DNA of 64,000 nucleotides from Spirochaeta lutea (GCF_000758165.1 NZ_JNUP01000064.1:62001-126000), one strand, 5' to 3'; shown: positions 33,404-42,242, counted from the first letter of the stretch. Numbers and translations are program-made. The notes: generated by a model from the sequence alone, not told the origin.

Positions 33404-33834
33404 ACTGCTCTGCCTCTCAATACCAGTTCATCTCATTAAACCATGTGTAGTGCGCAAAAGGTTGTAACTTTTGGCCTCCGCGACACCATCCCTGGGTTAG
33501 CGTTCGGAACGCGCCGCTATATCTGGTGTCGTTTACAACCTTTTGCGCACTAAATAAACCATGAAGCCTTCGATTCTTCATGCTGTAGCATCACTTCATG
33601 GCTAACAAGAAAAGGTGTCCACATTCTCCAGTATAGAACCCTTCCAGTTTTTTGCGAAGTCTTTTTCTCCCATCCCTGGGAACCGTAATTTTTTGGCGGA
33701 GATAGCAGCACGGCGTGGCGACGGATTCTTGGTGGATCCCAGGTGGGGTGGTGTGTTTCGGGAGGTAGTTATCTAGGGAGGTAGGGGGTGCTGGCAGCCT
33801 TGCCTATCCATGAGCCCGGGGAAACGCCGGTGTA
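33404..33834. other. 430-bp intergenic region
   Basis: Holds the MITE-like element (33446-33554), an 8-bp inverted repeat CCATGAAG/CTTCATGG (33560-33567, 33594-33601) and a second CCATCCCTGGG (33672) matching one inside the element. The remaining 200 bp before the OmpA-type stop is G-rich and shows no gene. Confidence 0.5.
33446..33554. mobile_element. 109-bp MITE-like element with 9-bp target duplication
   Basis: Inverted ends TAGTGCGCAAAAGGTTGTAA (33448-33467) and its exact complement (ending 33552) enclose nested inverted repeats CGACACCA/TGGTGTCG and GCGTTCGGAACGC, so the element can form one long hairpin. Directly outside lie two copies of TAAACCATG (33437-33445 and 33555-33563), as expected of a 9-bp target duplication. 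No coding capacity, so it would need a transposase in trans. Confidence 0.75.
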
Positions 33835-34992
33835 TTAATTTTCTAGTAGCAGGATCTCAACCCGCCTATTTTTTTGTCTCCCCTGCTCGGTTTGATTATC
33901 AGCTACGGGTTCAAGACCGCCTACTCCTCGGTAGATGATACGCCTGGCTTCGATCCCGCGGCGGATGAGTTCATCAGCAATTACCCTGGCACGCTGCTCC
34001 GAAAGCTCTTGTTGGCTCTCCTGGGTGCCAACATCGGCGGTGTGACCAGTTATGAGGATGTTTCGGTCGGGATACTGACCAAGGATCCGGGAAATCGCCT
34101 CCAGCCGAGACTGCTCACCAGGCAGCAAAAGGGATTGATCCGCAATAAAGAGTAGGTTCTCCAGGGAAACGCGGATACCCTCGGCTACCTGGGTAATGTT
34201 TACGTCCTTCAATTCTTCAGCATCCACCCGGGCTTGGAGTTCACGGGTTATTTCCTGCCGGGGCAGAGCCGCAAGATACTCATACCAGGTTAGAAAAAAG
34301 CCCCGGTTCTCAACCGTTCCGCCTCCCTGGATGCCGAACTGTTCTTCCACGGTGGAACGGAAAAAGAGGGGCTGCCAATCTTTCGTATAGTAAATCACCG
34401 ATTGGTGACGGCCTTGGGCAGAAACCACCTTAGGATCCCCATAGGGATCTCCACCCCGGTAGCGCAGGGCGAACAAGCTATCGACAACCCAAACAGCCTG
34501 CTCTCCATAGGTTCCTTCCCCCCTGAGTCGGTATTCGGCGATTATAGGAATACGGGTCATTTCCCCGCTATCCAGAGGATCCACTAAAACGGCGCCCAGG
34601 GCTTGCCAGGATTCCCCCACTGCCACAGGCTCCGGCGGCGGGGCGGGAATGTTCTGAAAGAGTAAGACATCCTCTTCCTCGGGTATTTGAATCACCCCAC
34701 GATCATCCACAGTCACCGGCGCAGACGCAACCGTTTCAACCAACCGCTTCTCCAAACGGCCGTCATGGGCTAATTTCTCAAGATTATACTGGTGAATCCG
34801 AAGGTCAGGGGGAGATTCAGAAATCAGGGAAAACCGGTATTCACCGTACACCAGCCCCTGGTACCGGTTATTCACCGTCCTGCGTACATCATACCGAGTT
34901 GTTATCCTTCGATGGGTCTGTCCCGGCAGAGCGATGGAGGTTCCTAGCACAAAAACCAGGATGGATACCGTAAGAGTACACCGGCGTACCAT
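33835..34992 (-). CDS. OmpA-like outer membrane/periplasmic protein
   Basis: 385 residues. Signal peptide MVRRCTLTVSILVFVLGTS then IALPGQ. The N-terminal 240 residues are a beta-rich domain I do not recognise (IQIPEEEDVLLFQNIPAPPP, AVWVVDSLFALRYRGG). Residues of about 265-385 are an OmpA C-terminal peptidoglycan-binding domain (ILITGHTADVGTQESQQELS, RRGIEARRIIYRGVGG, KNRRVEILL). It likely anchors an envelope structure to the cell wall. One-base overlap with the preceding gene implies coupled translation. Confidence 0.85.
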   Translation of the reverse strand: MVRRCTLTVSILVFVLGTSIALPGQTHRRITTRYDVRRTVNNRYQGLVYGEYRFSLISESPPDLRIHQYNLEKLAHDGRLEKRLVETVASAPVTVDDRGVIQIPEEEDVLLFQNIPAPPPEPVAVGESWQALGAVLVDPLDSGEMTRIPIIAEYRLRGEGTYGEQAVWVVDSLFALRYRGGDPYGDPKVVSAQGRHQSVIYYTKDWQPLFFRSTVEEQFGIQGGGTVENRGFFLTWYEYLAALPRQEITRELQARVDAEELKDVNITQVAEGIRVSLENLLFIADQSLLLPGEQSRLEAISRILGQYPDRNILITGHTADVGTQESQQELSEQRARVIADELIRRGIEARRIIYRGVGGLEPVADNQTEQGRQKNRRVEILLLEN

Positions 34993-35915
34993 CAGAAAAC
35001 CCTGTACTCACGGATGCTATCTATTTGTATGCGCACCCGAACCTCTGCTAGAAACTCCCCGGCTCTGACTATGATCCGCGGTGGGGTCTCCAGCAGCACT
35101 TGGCCCTCCAAGGACTGGGGCTTGTCGTAGGTTATCCCTCTTGCATGACTCCGGATTGCTTGTTTTACCGCCTCTTGAACAGCCTGAAGCTGGCCTGAGA
35201 CATCCATGGTATAGGAAGCGGTTCCTCTGGACTGACTATTTGGAATTCCCGGGGTAAGCCAGGCGTTCCGCCGTTGAATTTGCCAGTCCTGGAGCCAGTA
35301 TCGCAGACGCAGCTCAATCATGGAGGCATCGTCATACCCCTCTAAAAACTCAAGTCCCGGATCGCCCCAAGGAATACGGTGGAGGGGGGTCAGGGTAAAG
35401 CGCTCTGACACCTGTCTCGCATTGTCGGAGGGTATATAAGAAAAGGAATATCCGTAGATCATTCCAGAGACCAGAGATCGAGCGAAATCCAATAACACGG
35501 CAATCCGTAGGTCCGGCGTCTCGATGGCCGTGGGATCAACCAAGCGATCAACCAGGCCCGCCTCTCCAGGGGGCACGGGCTCGGGGGTCATGGGTATTGA
35601 TTCAGAGGATTCTTCAGCAGGAGTTCGCGCCGCCGAGTCTGCTCCCTTGGGGCCTCCAATCCCAGGATCCCCGGATTCACTCCAGGAATGCATCAGCACC
35701 TCCGGCTCCGGGGCCTCCCTATCCATCCAAACCAGCAGTTCCAGGACCCCATCCTCGGGAGGCATCTGGGCGTACCCGGCAACCGGAGTACCGGCAAACA
35801 ACCAGAAAACGAGAATTACCCCAAAAATTCCGTGCTGTGCCCCGGTAGAAACCATCCTAGATACCCCATGGTAATTCCGCCGAACAGTTCCGGGCACTAC
35901 CGTTGTCCGAACCAT
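34992..35915 (-). CDS. Exported protein of unknown function
   Basis: 307 residues. A hydrophobic segment (GIFGVILVFWLFAGTPVAGY) before AQ looks like a signal peptide. A proline/serine/glutamate-rich stretch (about 65-105) follows, then a beta-rich domain with alternating aromatic strands (MIYGYSFSYIP, ELRLRYWLQDWQIQRRNAWL) and a short C-terminal repeat-like end (LLETPPRIIVRAGEFLAEVR). No family recognised. It lies between rhomboid and OmpA-like genes with overlapping ends (19 nt and 1 nt), so it probably acts with the OmpA-like protein. A second start at 35855 is possible. Confidence 0.75.
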   Translation of the reverse strand: MVRTTVVPGTVRRNYHGVSRMVSTGAQHGIFGVILVFWLFAGTPVAGYAQMPPEDGVLELLVWMDREAPEPEVLMHSWSESGDPGIGGPKGADSAARTPAEESSESIPMTPEPVPPGEAGLVDRLVDPTAIETPDLRIAVLLDFARSLVSGMIYGYSFSYIPSDNARQVSERFTLTPLHRIPWGDPGLEFLEGYDDASMIELRLRYWLQDWQIQRRNAWLTPGIPNSQSRGTASYTMDVSGQLQAVQEAVKQAIRSHARGITYDKPQSLEGQVLLETPPRIIVRAGEFLAEVRVRIQIDSIREYRVF

Positions 35916-36559
35916 ATTCGAAAGGCGTTTCTATTGAGACGAAGCAGCAAGTACAAATAGGCAAAGGCAAACCCGGCAAGGTGGGTAAGATGGGCCACCC
36001 CGCTGCCGGGATTACTGAGTTGGCTGAAGAGCTCAATGACCGTATAACCGATCACCAACACTGGACTTCGAATGGGAAATATACCAAATACAAAAATCCG
36101 CGCATCAGGATAGTAAACCGCGAAGCCAAGAAGCACGGCGAATACAGCCCCACTGGCACCCAGGAGGAACACCCCGTAGGCACCGGTTACAAGAAAAATG
36201 ACCAGGGATAATAACCCTGCTAAGAGCCCTGTAATAAGGTAGAAGGTCAAAAACTCCCAGGTTCCCAGGGTTCGTTCCAGCTGGGTGCCAAAAAAGAACA
36301 GACCAAGCATGTTAAAGAGCAAGTGGGTGATATTCGCGTGGGCAAACATGTAGGTAAAGGGTTGCCAAATAAATCCCCGCTGGGTCACCAGAATGGGGTT
36401 CATGGCCAAGTAGCCCATCAGGTCTTGGAAGATATTCAGCCGCAGGAGAAACTGGTGAATTACAAATACAGCAACATTCAACCCTATTAAAAGCAGGGTA
36501 ATATTCCGAAACTCAAAACGAAACGGTCTCTTATAGAGGGGGATGGTATTTCCAGTCAT
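35897..36559 (-). CDS. Rhomboid-family intramembrane serine protease
   Basis: 220 residues with six predicted helices. Catalytic dyad: serine in LLGASGAVFA (GxSG) and histidine in HLTHLAGF; the HAN motif after helix 1 reads FAHANITHLLFNM. Cleaves membrane-anchored substrates within the bilayer. It is first in a minus-strand unit with two exported envelope proteins, which could be substrates, though nothing proves it. Confidence 0.92.
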   Translation of the reverse strand: MTGNTIPLYKRPFRFEFRNITLLLIGLNVAVFVIHQFLLRLNIFQDLMGYLAMNPILVTQRGFIWQPFTYMFAHANITHLLFNMLGLFFFGTQLERTLGTWEFLTFYLITGLLAGLLSLVIFLVTGAYGVFLLGASGAVFAVLLGFAVYYPDARIFVFGIFPIRSPVLVIGYTVIELFSQLSNPGSGVAHLTHLAGFAFAYLYLLLRLNRNAFRIWFGQR

Positions 36560-36644
36560 TCCATTAATCTATGCACAAAGTCTGCAGCGGTCAAGGCAGC
36601 CCCGATAGAAGCCGGCAGGGCTACCGCAATTCGCTTTCCAGGCT

Positions 36645-36672
36645 TTGGAATTTGCCGAAGCCGTAGTATAGT
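36645..36672 (+). promoter_or_regulatory. Candidate promoter of the NlpC/P60-like lipoprotein
   Basis: TTGGAA (36645-36650), 16-nt spacer, TATAGT (36667-36672). The expected start is near 36679, leaving a leader of about 6 nt before the ATG at 36685. Confidence 0.45.
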
Positions 36673-36684
36673 TTAGGAATCATT

Positions 36685-37548
36685 ATGATTATAAAAAAAT
36701 ACGGGCCGGTCATTCTGAGCCTGACTTCGTTACTGGTACTAAGCCTCCCCGGTTGTGCAACCATGGAACGCTACTCCAGCTTTCCCGATGCACGCATTCG
36801 CCGGGGGGAGCGTCAACCGAATCAATTGCTTCCCCGCCTCACCGCCGACGACAGCGGTTCTGAACAGGCAAACCGGCAACCCGGCGACACACGGGTGCAG
36901 CAGACCAGGGCCGCCGGCTCCGGAATCTCCCGGATGGTCGAAGACGGGTACGGGCGTGAATTTTCGGTCTCCACAGCCGGTCTCTCCGAGAACAGACGTC
37001 GACTCGTCCAGGCAGCGCTCTCCCTCCTCGGCCGTGAAAACCTCCGTTTTTCCGATGCTACCTTCCCTCTGGACTGCACGGGGGTTGTTCTGGCTGCCTA
37101 CCACGAGGCGGACCTCGATCTGACGGCGGAGTTTACCAAGTACACCGGGAACGGCGTCCAACGCCTCTATGAAATGGCGTACTCCAACGGGACGGCCTTT
37201 TCCTCCCGGCTGCCAGCGCCCGGAGATGTAATAATTTGGGACAATACCTACGATCGGAATGAAAACACCAGGTGGGATGATGAATACACCCACACCGGCA
37301 TTGTCGTTGATGTTAACCAAGACGGTCAAATCACCTACATCCACCACAACTATGCCAAGGGAATTGTTGCCGCCCGGATGAACCTCCAGAAAGCCCAGAC
37401 GTACCTGGCAGAAACACAGGAGTCCGGCAGTACCCTGATCAACTCGCCCATGAGGATGAAAAGCCACCGCTACCTGAACCCGGACATGTGGTTATCCAGC
37501 CACCTATTCCGGACCTACGTAAGTCTGGCCGAGCTACCTCGAGATTAG
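36685..37548 (+). CDS. NlpC/P60- or CHAP-like lipoprotein
   Basis: 287 residues. Signal peptide with lipobox LSLPGC, so lipid-anchored. After a low-complexity linker, residues of about 105-240 show a papain-like peptidase pattern: cysteine in PLDCTGVVLAAYHEA and histidine in EYTHTGIVVDVNQDG. Such enzymes cut peptidoglycan stem peptides. The sequence is too divergent to choose NlpC/P60 or CHAP. Solitary gene. Confidence 0.7.
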   Translation: MIIKKYGPVILSLTSLLVLSLPGCATMERYSSFPDARIRRGERQPNQLLPRLTADDSGSEQANRQPGDTRVQQTRAAGSGISRMVEDGYGREFSVSTAGLSENRRRLVQAALSLLGRENLRFSDATFPLDCTGVVLAAYHEADLDLTAEFTKYTGNGVQRLYEMAYSNGTAFSSRLPAPGDVIIWDNTYDRNENTRWDDEYTHTGIVVDVNQDGQITYIHHNYAKGIVAARMNLQKAQTYLAETQESGSTLINSPMRMKSHRYLNPDMWLSSHLFRTYVSLAELPRD

Positions 37549-37550
37549 GA

Positions 37551-37586
37551 GCCCCCTATTCCCCCCCCTATTCCCCCCCTGTTCCC
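37551..37586. repeat. C-rich low-complexity tract
   Basis: Three imperfect repeats of a C-run followed by TATT or TGTT, between the lipoprotein stop and the polyprenyl synthase stop. On the complementary strand this is a run of G-tracts. Confidence 0.6.
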
Positions 37587-37637
37587 GCTATGGAACTAGG
37601 GACGAATAGAGCATTCAGGGCCAAAAACCCCTAACAC

Positions 37638-38870
37638 TCAGTAGCGCCGGGATGCCAACAGGGTATTCAGGTCTACCAAGGTAGTGCGTAGCCCCTCATG
37701 GCCGCTGCTCGGGCCGTCCTGGAAAACCCGGTCGATCTCCGCCTCGGCCCGCACCATGTATGTATGAGCCTCGTTATGGGCTGCAACAAAACCCCCGGCT
37801 GTTTCTATCTCTTCCAGGATTTCTGAGAACGCGTTTTCATCCCCGGATTTAAACCTACGTATCCCCTGGATCAACCGGACTCGCTCGTTCTTTTGGGATG
37901 ATTTTAATGCCTCGATAACCGGCAGGGTTATTTGTCCGTCCCGGAGATCCTGTCCAAGGGGTTTGCCAAAGCGCTTGGGGTCACCCTTAAAGTCAAGGAT
38001 ATCGTCCTGTATCTGGAAGGCAAGCCCCAGGTAGTACCCCGCCCGGCGGAGCATCTGCGCCCGTGAGCCCTCAGCACCCATTTCCCTAGCGCCGACATGG
38101 AAGGCCAGGCTGAACAGCAGAGCAGTTTTACCGGTTATAACCCGCACATACCGCCTCCTGCTGGGATTCTGAAGCAAGGTAAAAAAACGCTCCCGGTCTT
38201 CAGCCTGAAAAAACTCGCTGCGACACATCACCCGCACCATACTGGAGAGCAGCTGCCCGGTCTGGGGCTCTGCACCATGACTCACCAGGGCGAAGGTAAG
38301 GCTTAACAGCAGATCTCCCAGAAGAACCGCCTGGCTTGCACCAATCTGCTTCCACACCGCCGGCAATCCCCGGCGCTGGGTTGATCCGTCAATCACATCA
38401 TCGTGGACCAGGGTGGCAAGATGTAATAGCTCTAGGGATGCTGCGAGAAGATAGATCCGCCGGGGAAGTCCGCCCGGGAAGGCCGGCTGATTTTTCCACT
38501 CGAGAATTTCCTGGTGTTCCTTGGCAGAAACCGTCCATCCGCTGCGTTTCAGTCTGGTCAGAAACCCATGATCGTGCCTGAGGATCCTGGACAATTCCGC
38601 GGTACCCGGAGCACCCGATTTCTGAGAGGGGTAGCCCGGCGGATACACCTCCGGACCTGACCCCTCTGTTCGCGCACCGAGAATGACCAGCAGGGGCCGC
38701 AGAAGTTTACCCCGGGCCGCTGAGAACCCTCGAAGGACCCGGGCGACCTCGGGGGCCTGTCGGGCCTCTTCATCCAGGAGGTAGTCAAGAATGGACTGTA
38801 CATATGAAAGTTCAGCCTGGATCCACGGCTGTTTACACAGAGAATCCAGGCTGGTAATAGGTTTACTCAT
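37638..38870 (-). CDS. Polyprenyl diphosphate synthase with insertion
   Basis: 410 residues, against about 320-330 for most family members. Both aspartate-rich motifs are present: HDDVIDGSTQRRG (first) and FQIQDDILDFKGD (second), with GKLLRPLLVILGA early. Elongates allylic diphosphates with isopentenyl diphosphate, normally to the quinone side chain or undecaprenyl carrier. The extra length is mostly one insertion at about residues 68-138, between GKLLRPLLVILGA and the helix before the first motif. It starts 13 nt after the NADH dehydrogenase gene, which suggests a quinone product. Confidence 0.88.
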   Translation of the reverse strand: MSKPITSLDSLCKQPWIQAELSYVQSILDYLLDEEARQAPEVARVLRGFSAARGKLLRPLLVILGARTEGSGPEVYPPGYPSQKSGAPGTAELSRILRHDHGFLTRLKRSGWTVSAKEHQEILEWKNQPAFPGGLPRRIYLLAASLELLHLATLVHDDVIDGSTQRRGLPAVWKQIGASQAVLLGDLLLSLTFALVSHGAEPQTGQLLSSMVRVMCRSEFFQAEDRERFFTLLQNPSRRRYVRVITGKTALLFSLAFHVGAREMGAEGSRAQMLRRAGYYLGLAFQIQDDILDFKGDPKRFGKPLGQDLRDGQITLPVIEALKSSQKNERVRLIQGIRRFKSGDENAFSEILEEIETAGGFVAAHNEAHTYMVRAEAEIDRVFQDGPSSGHEGLRTTLVDLNTLLASRRY

Positions 38871-38883
38871 GCGGTGATGGTAG

Positions 38884-41100
38884 CTATTTACGCTTCTTTT
38901 TTACAATAGGTTCGCCATCGTAGAGGAAGGTCCGTTGAGCAAGTTTGGTGCTGTTCCAGCGATCCTTCAACCATGGCATAACCCAGTGATCAAGACCGGC
39001 CGCATGACCTGCTCCACCCATCATTACGATAGCAATGAAGATAAACCAGAGCTGGTTCCATGCGAACATCCCCGAGAGGGTAAAGACAACACACATCCCG
39101 ATGGACACAACAGCTGCTGGCCAGGTCAACAATCCCGCCATGAGGGCAAGGCCGATGGCAACCTCTGTTCCGACGATCATTACCTGGAAAAATTGGTAGG
39201 GCAGCAGGGCGAAAAGACCGTCCATGAAGGTTTCCCTGAACCAGGTTACCAGAGGAGAATTCCAAGCGAAGATCGGCGCTTCTAAATCCCAGCCCCAGGG
39301 CTCGAAACCACCGCTGGCAACATCCGCAACCGTGTCCGTTGCAGTATCCCAGGCTTCACTGGCGGCCGTCGTCGCATCCGCAGCTGCCGAGGAAACTGCG
39401 TCCCCAGCCTGGGCCGCTGCATCACCAGCTGCATCCCAGGCCTCGCTGGCAGCAGCCGTGGCATCGGCACCTGCGGTAGCCGTATCTGCGGCTTGTGCCA
39501 CAGCATCAGCACCCTCTTCCCAGGCTTCGCTGGCTGCGGCGGTTGCATCCGCCGCGGCAGTTGCTGTTCCCCCCGAGGCAGCTGCAGACTTAACCCCAGC
39601 CTGTGAAACCCCGGCACTGAACATCCAGCCTGACTTTGAACCAAGCTCAAAGTTAAACCAGCCCTCGCCGATTTTATTAACACCTTCGATGACCCACATC
39701 AGCCCAAGCCATAACCGGGCCGGCAGCGCCCAGTACGCGGGAATTTTTGCCGAAGCATGCCCGCCAAGAATCGAACGCTTATTTTTGATCTGGAAGAATT
39801 CCTCCTGGAGGTATCCCCAGCAGGCGTTAAAGCCGGCTAATCCCCAGAGGTAATGCAGGTTAATAAAGTGCTTCAACGCCATGGCGAAAAACCCGTAGAG
39901 GTTCATCCCCATAACAGAGGCAACACCGTACCGTCCTCCGATGGAAACCATGAATCCATGGTAGTTGGGCTTATAGGTCTTTTTATCTTGTTTACTGATC
40001 TCGGCAATGATGTTGTGGGCCGCCACTTCAGCACTCTGCAGGGCGTTTTCTACAATCTGGGGTACAACCTTTTCCTCATGGAGATACCAGATCATGTCCC
40101 CTGCGAGAAATACATTAGGGAAATCCACGGATTGCATATTATCGTTTACTAAGATACGGCCCCGTTCACCCACGATATCCCGGTCTTCCTCATCAAAGTG
40201 ACAGCCGGCCATACCATGAATACCCTCAGGTGTTGCAATAGAACAGGTATCATTGGAAACACGGCCCTTGGTCAAGCCGATCTTTGCGGTAAATTCCGAA
40301 CCCTGGATACCACAGGTCCATACGAAGGTGTCTGCATCGATGGTGCGTCCATCCTTGAGGGTGTAGGTACCTTCCCCGTCGCCCTTCACAATCGGTGCGT
40401 TTAACAGGATTTCTACACCGTGCTTCTCCATATAATTACGGGCTTTTCGCTGGGGTTTATCCGAGAGGATTGGGAGAATTCGATCCTGGGCCTCTATTAC
40501 CATAATCCGCACCTCATCCTTATCGATGTGGTACTTCCGGCACAGGGTCTCGGACCGTTCAATCAGTTCCCCGACCAGCTCAATTCCGGTGAACCCCGCC
40601 CCTGCGACCGCAAAGGTTAGGTGCTTACGCCGCCGCTGCTCGTTGGGCTCCTTGGCTGCTGCCCGGAACATCAGCTCGACATGTTCACGAATTCGGATGG
40701 CATCCTCCAGAGACCAGAGAGTAAAGCTGTTCTGCTGAATCCCCTCGATCCCGAAGAATTCCGGATGCCCCCCGGTGCTTAATACGAGATAATCGTAGTG
40801 ATACTCCGAATCCTCGGATTTTAAGACCTTGGTCTCAAAATCAATGCCCTCGATTTCATCGACAACCACCCTGACCCGGGTACCGCTGAAAATCCGTTTA
40901 AAGCTAACCTGAACCGCTTCAGGTTCGGTACGGTGCCCTGCTACCTCATGCAGTTCTGTCATGAGGGTGTGGTAGGGGTTCCGGTCAATGAGAGTTATCT
41001 CAACATCCTTATCCTTACGGTATTTCTTGTTGAGGATTTTTGCAGATTCTATTCCTGCGTATCCTCCCCCAAGAATGACTATGCGCGTTTTGGTACTCAT
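38884..41100 (-). CDS. Type II NADH dehydrogenase fused to a DoxX-like membrane domain
   Basis: 738 residues. Residues 1-400 are an NDH-2 flavoprotein: FAD-binding RIVILGGGYAGIESAKIL, NAD-binding FAVAGAGFTGIELVGEL, and FPNVFLAGDM near the end. Residues of about 455-490 (WALPARLWLGLMWVIEGVNK) and 605-710 form a DoxX/DoxD-like four-helix membrane domain. Between its first and second helices is an alanine-rich insert (about 510-595) of three repeats of 28-29 residues starting ADATAAASEAW. NDH-2 passes electrons from NADH to quinone without pumping; DoxX-type domains also interact with quinones, so the fusion may channel electrons within the membrane. AGGAGAG precedes the ATG. Confidence 0.88.
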   Translation of the reverse strand: MSTKTRIVILGGGYAGIESAKILNKKYRKDKDVEITLIDRNPYHTLMTELHEVAGHRTEPEAVQVSFKRIFSGTRVRVVVDEIEGIDFETKVLKSEDSEYHYDYLVLSTGGHPEFFGIEGIQQNSFTLWSLEDAIRIREHVELMFRAAAKEPNEQRRRKHLTFAVAGAGFTGIELVGELIERSETLCRKYHIDKDEVRIMVIEAQDRILPILSDKPQRKARNYMEKHGVEILLNAPIVKGDGEGTYTLKDGRTIDADTFVWTCGIQGSEFTAKIGLTKGRVSNDTCSIATPEGIHGMAGCHFDEEDRDIVGERGRILVNDNMQSVDFPNVFLAGDMIWYLHEEKVVPQIVENALQSAEVAAHNIIAEISKQDKKTYKPNYHGFMVSIGGRYGVASVMGMNLYGFFAMALKHFINLHYLWGLAGFNACWGYLQEEFFQIKNKRSILGGHASAKIPAYWALPARLWLGLMWVIEGVNKIGEGWFNFELGSKSGWMFSAGVSQAGVKSAAASGGTATAAADATAAASEAWEEGADAVAQAADTATAGADATAAASEAWDAAGDAAAQAGDAVSSAAADATTAASEAWDTATDTVADVASGGFEPWGWDLEAPIFAWNSPLVTWFRETFMDGLFALLPYQFFQVMIVGTEVAIGLALMAGLLTWPAAVVSIGMCVVFTLSGMFAWNQLWFIFIAIVMMGGAGHAAGLDHWVMPWLKDRWNSTKLAQRTFLYDGEPIVKKKRK

Positions 41101-41130
41101 TATCTCTCCTTCTACCTGGTAATCCAGAGA

Positions 41131-41158
41131 TTTATTGTCTTTTTATTACAAGTATGAT
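41131..41158 (+). promoter_or_regulatory. Candidate apbE promoter
   Basis: TTTATT (41131-41136), 16-nt spacer, TATGAT (41153-41158), with a predicted start about 6 nt before the apbE ATG. Weak -35. Confidence 0.35.
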
Positions 41159-41170
41159 TATCTGTGGATC

Positions 41171-42220
41171 ATGAAACGAATCAAACCCACAGGTATTGTA
41201 CTACCGATTATATTCTTTGTGGCCGTCTATCTTACCGGCTGCACACAAAATGCCGCTCCGACCTCCCGAACCAGCCTAGACTGGCTGGGAACAACCATCA
41301 CTATTACGGTCTATGACCGCGTTAATTCCAACACCATGGATGCGGTGTTCTCACGAATTGAAGACATTCATACAAAAATGAGCCTCCAATTGCCGACCAG
41401 CGAGATCTCCAGGATAAATGCCGCCGCCGGAGATTCCCCGGTTTCGGTATCGCCGGACACCTACTATGTGATCCAAAGGGCTATGGAGATCGCCGAAGCC
41501 TCCCAGGGAGCCTTTGATCCGACCATCGGGCCCCTGGTAAGTCTCTGGGACATTACCGGTACCCCGTACCTACCAACCCAGGCTGAACTTGATGAACTCA
41601 TTCCCTTGGTAAACTACCGGTTGGTTGAACTCAGCCCGGAAAACCGCTCGGTGTATCTACCCCTTCAGGGTATGAAACTTGACCTGGGTGCAATAGCCAA
41701 GGGCTATGCTGCAGATGAATCCGCCTCCATCCTCCGAGATGCAGGAGTTGAACACGCTATTCTGGATCTCGGGGGTAACATTGTAGTCATGGGGAATAAA
41801 CCCGACGACTCACCGTGGCGCGTAGGCATTCAAAACCCCTTCTCTCCCAGAGGATCTCATCTGGCCATCTATGCTGCCAAGAATCAGACCCTGGTCAGTT
41901 CCGGTATGTACGAACGGTTTTTCATCCAGGATGGGATCCGGTACCATCACATCCTCGATCCTTCCACAGGGTTTCCCGCGGAAGCCGGTATCGCCGGTGT
42001 TACCATTATCAGCGACTCATCAATCCTTGCCGATGCTCTTTCAACTGCATCCTTTGTTCTCGGGGTAGAGAAGGGTATGAACCTTATTTCCCGTTACCCG
42101 GGTGTTGAAGCAATTTTTATTACATACGGTCAGGAAATTATCACCAGTAAATCAATGAATAATCAGCTCAATTATACAGACGAGGACTTTTCTAACACCA
42201 CCTATTCCGGTACGCGGTAA
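41171..42220 (+). CDS. apbE: FAD:protein FMN transferase (ApbE), lipoprotein
   Basis: About 349 residues. Lipobox AVYLTGC anchors it to a membrane outside the cytoplasm. ApbE motifs: FDPTIGPLVSLW, LDLGAIAKGYAAD, ILDLGGNIVVMG, HHILDPSTGFPA and the metal-binding end DALSTASFVLG. It attaches FMN covalently to threonine in exported proteins; the two-domain FMN-binding lipoprotein encoded next door is the obvious substrate. Start 41171 yields a proper lipoprotein signal; a frame start at 41135 adds 12 residues. Confidence 0.94.
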   Translation: MKRIKPTGIVLPIIFFVAVYLTGCTQNAAPTSRTSLDWLGTTITITVYDRVNSNTMDAVFSRIEDIHTKMSLQLPTSEISRINAAAGDSPVSVSPDTYYVIQRAMEIAEASQGAFDPTIGPLVSLWDITGTPYLPTQAELDELIPLVNYRLVELSPENRSVYLPLQGMKLDLGAIAKGYAADESASILRDAGVEHAILDLGGNIVVMGNKPDDSPWRVGIQNPFSPRGSHLAIYAAKNQTLVSSGMYERFFIQDGIRYHHILDPSTGFPAEAGIAGVTIISDSSILADALSTASFVLGVEKGMNLISRYPGVEAIFITYGQEIITSKSMNNQLNYTDEDFSNTTYSGTR

Positions 42221-42242
42221 CCTCCCCGACCCTTAATTAACT

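Noticed and set aside
33560-33601. Terminator at the CCATGAAG/CTTCATGG repeat
   Set aside because: No T-run and no gene end nearby on the plus strand; probably part of repeat-rich debris.
39224-39853. 209-residue alanine-rich plus-strand frame
   Set aside because: Antisense to the repeat insert of the NDH-2/DoxX gene; low-complexity GC-rich DNA keeps several frames open, and there is no ribosome-binding site.
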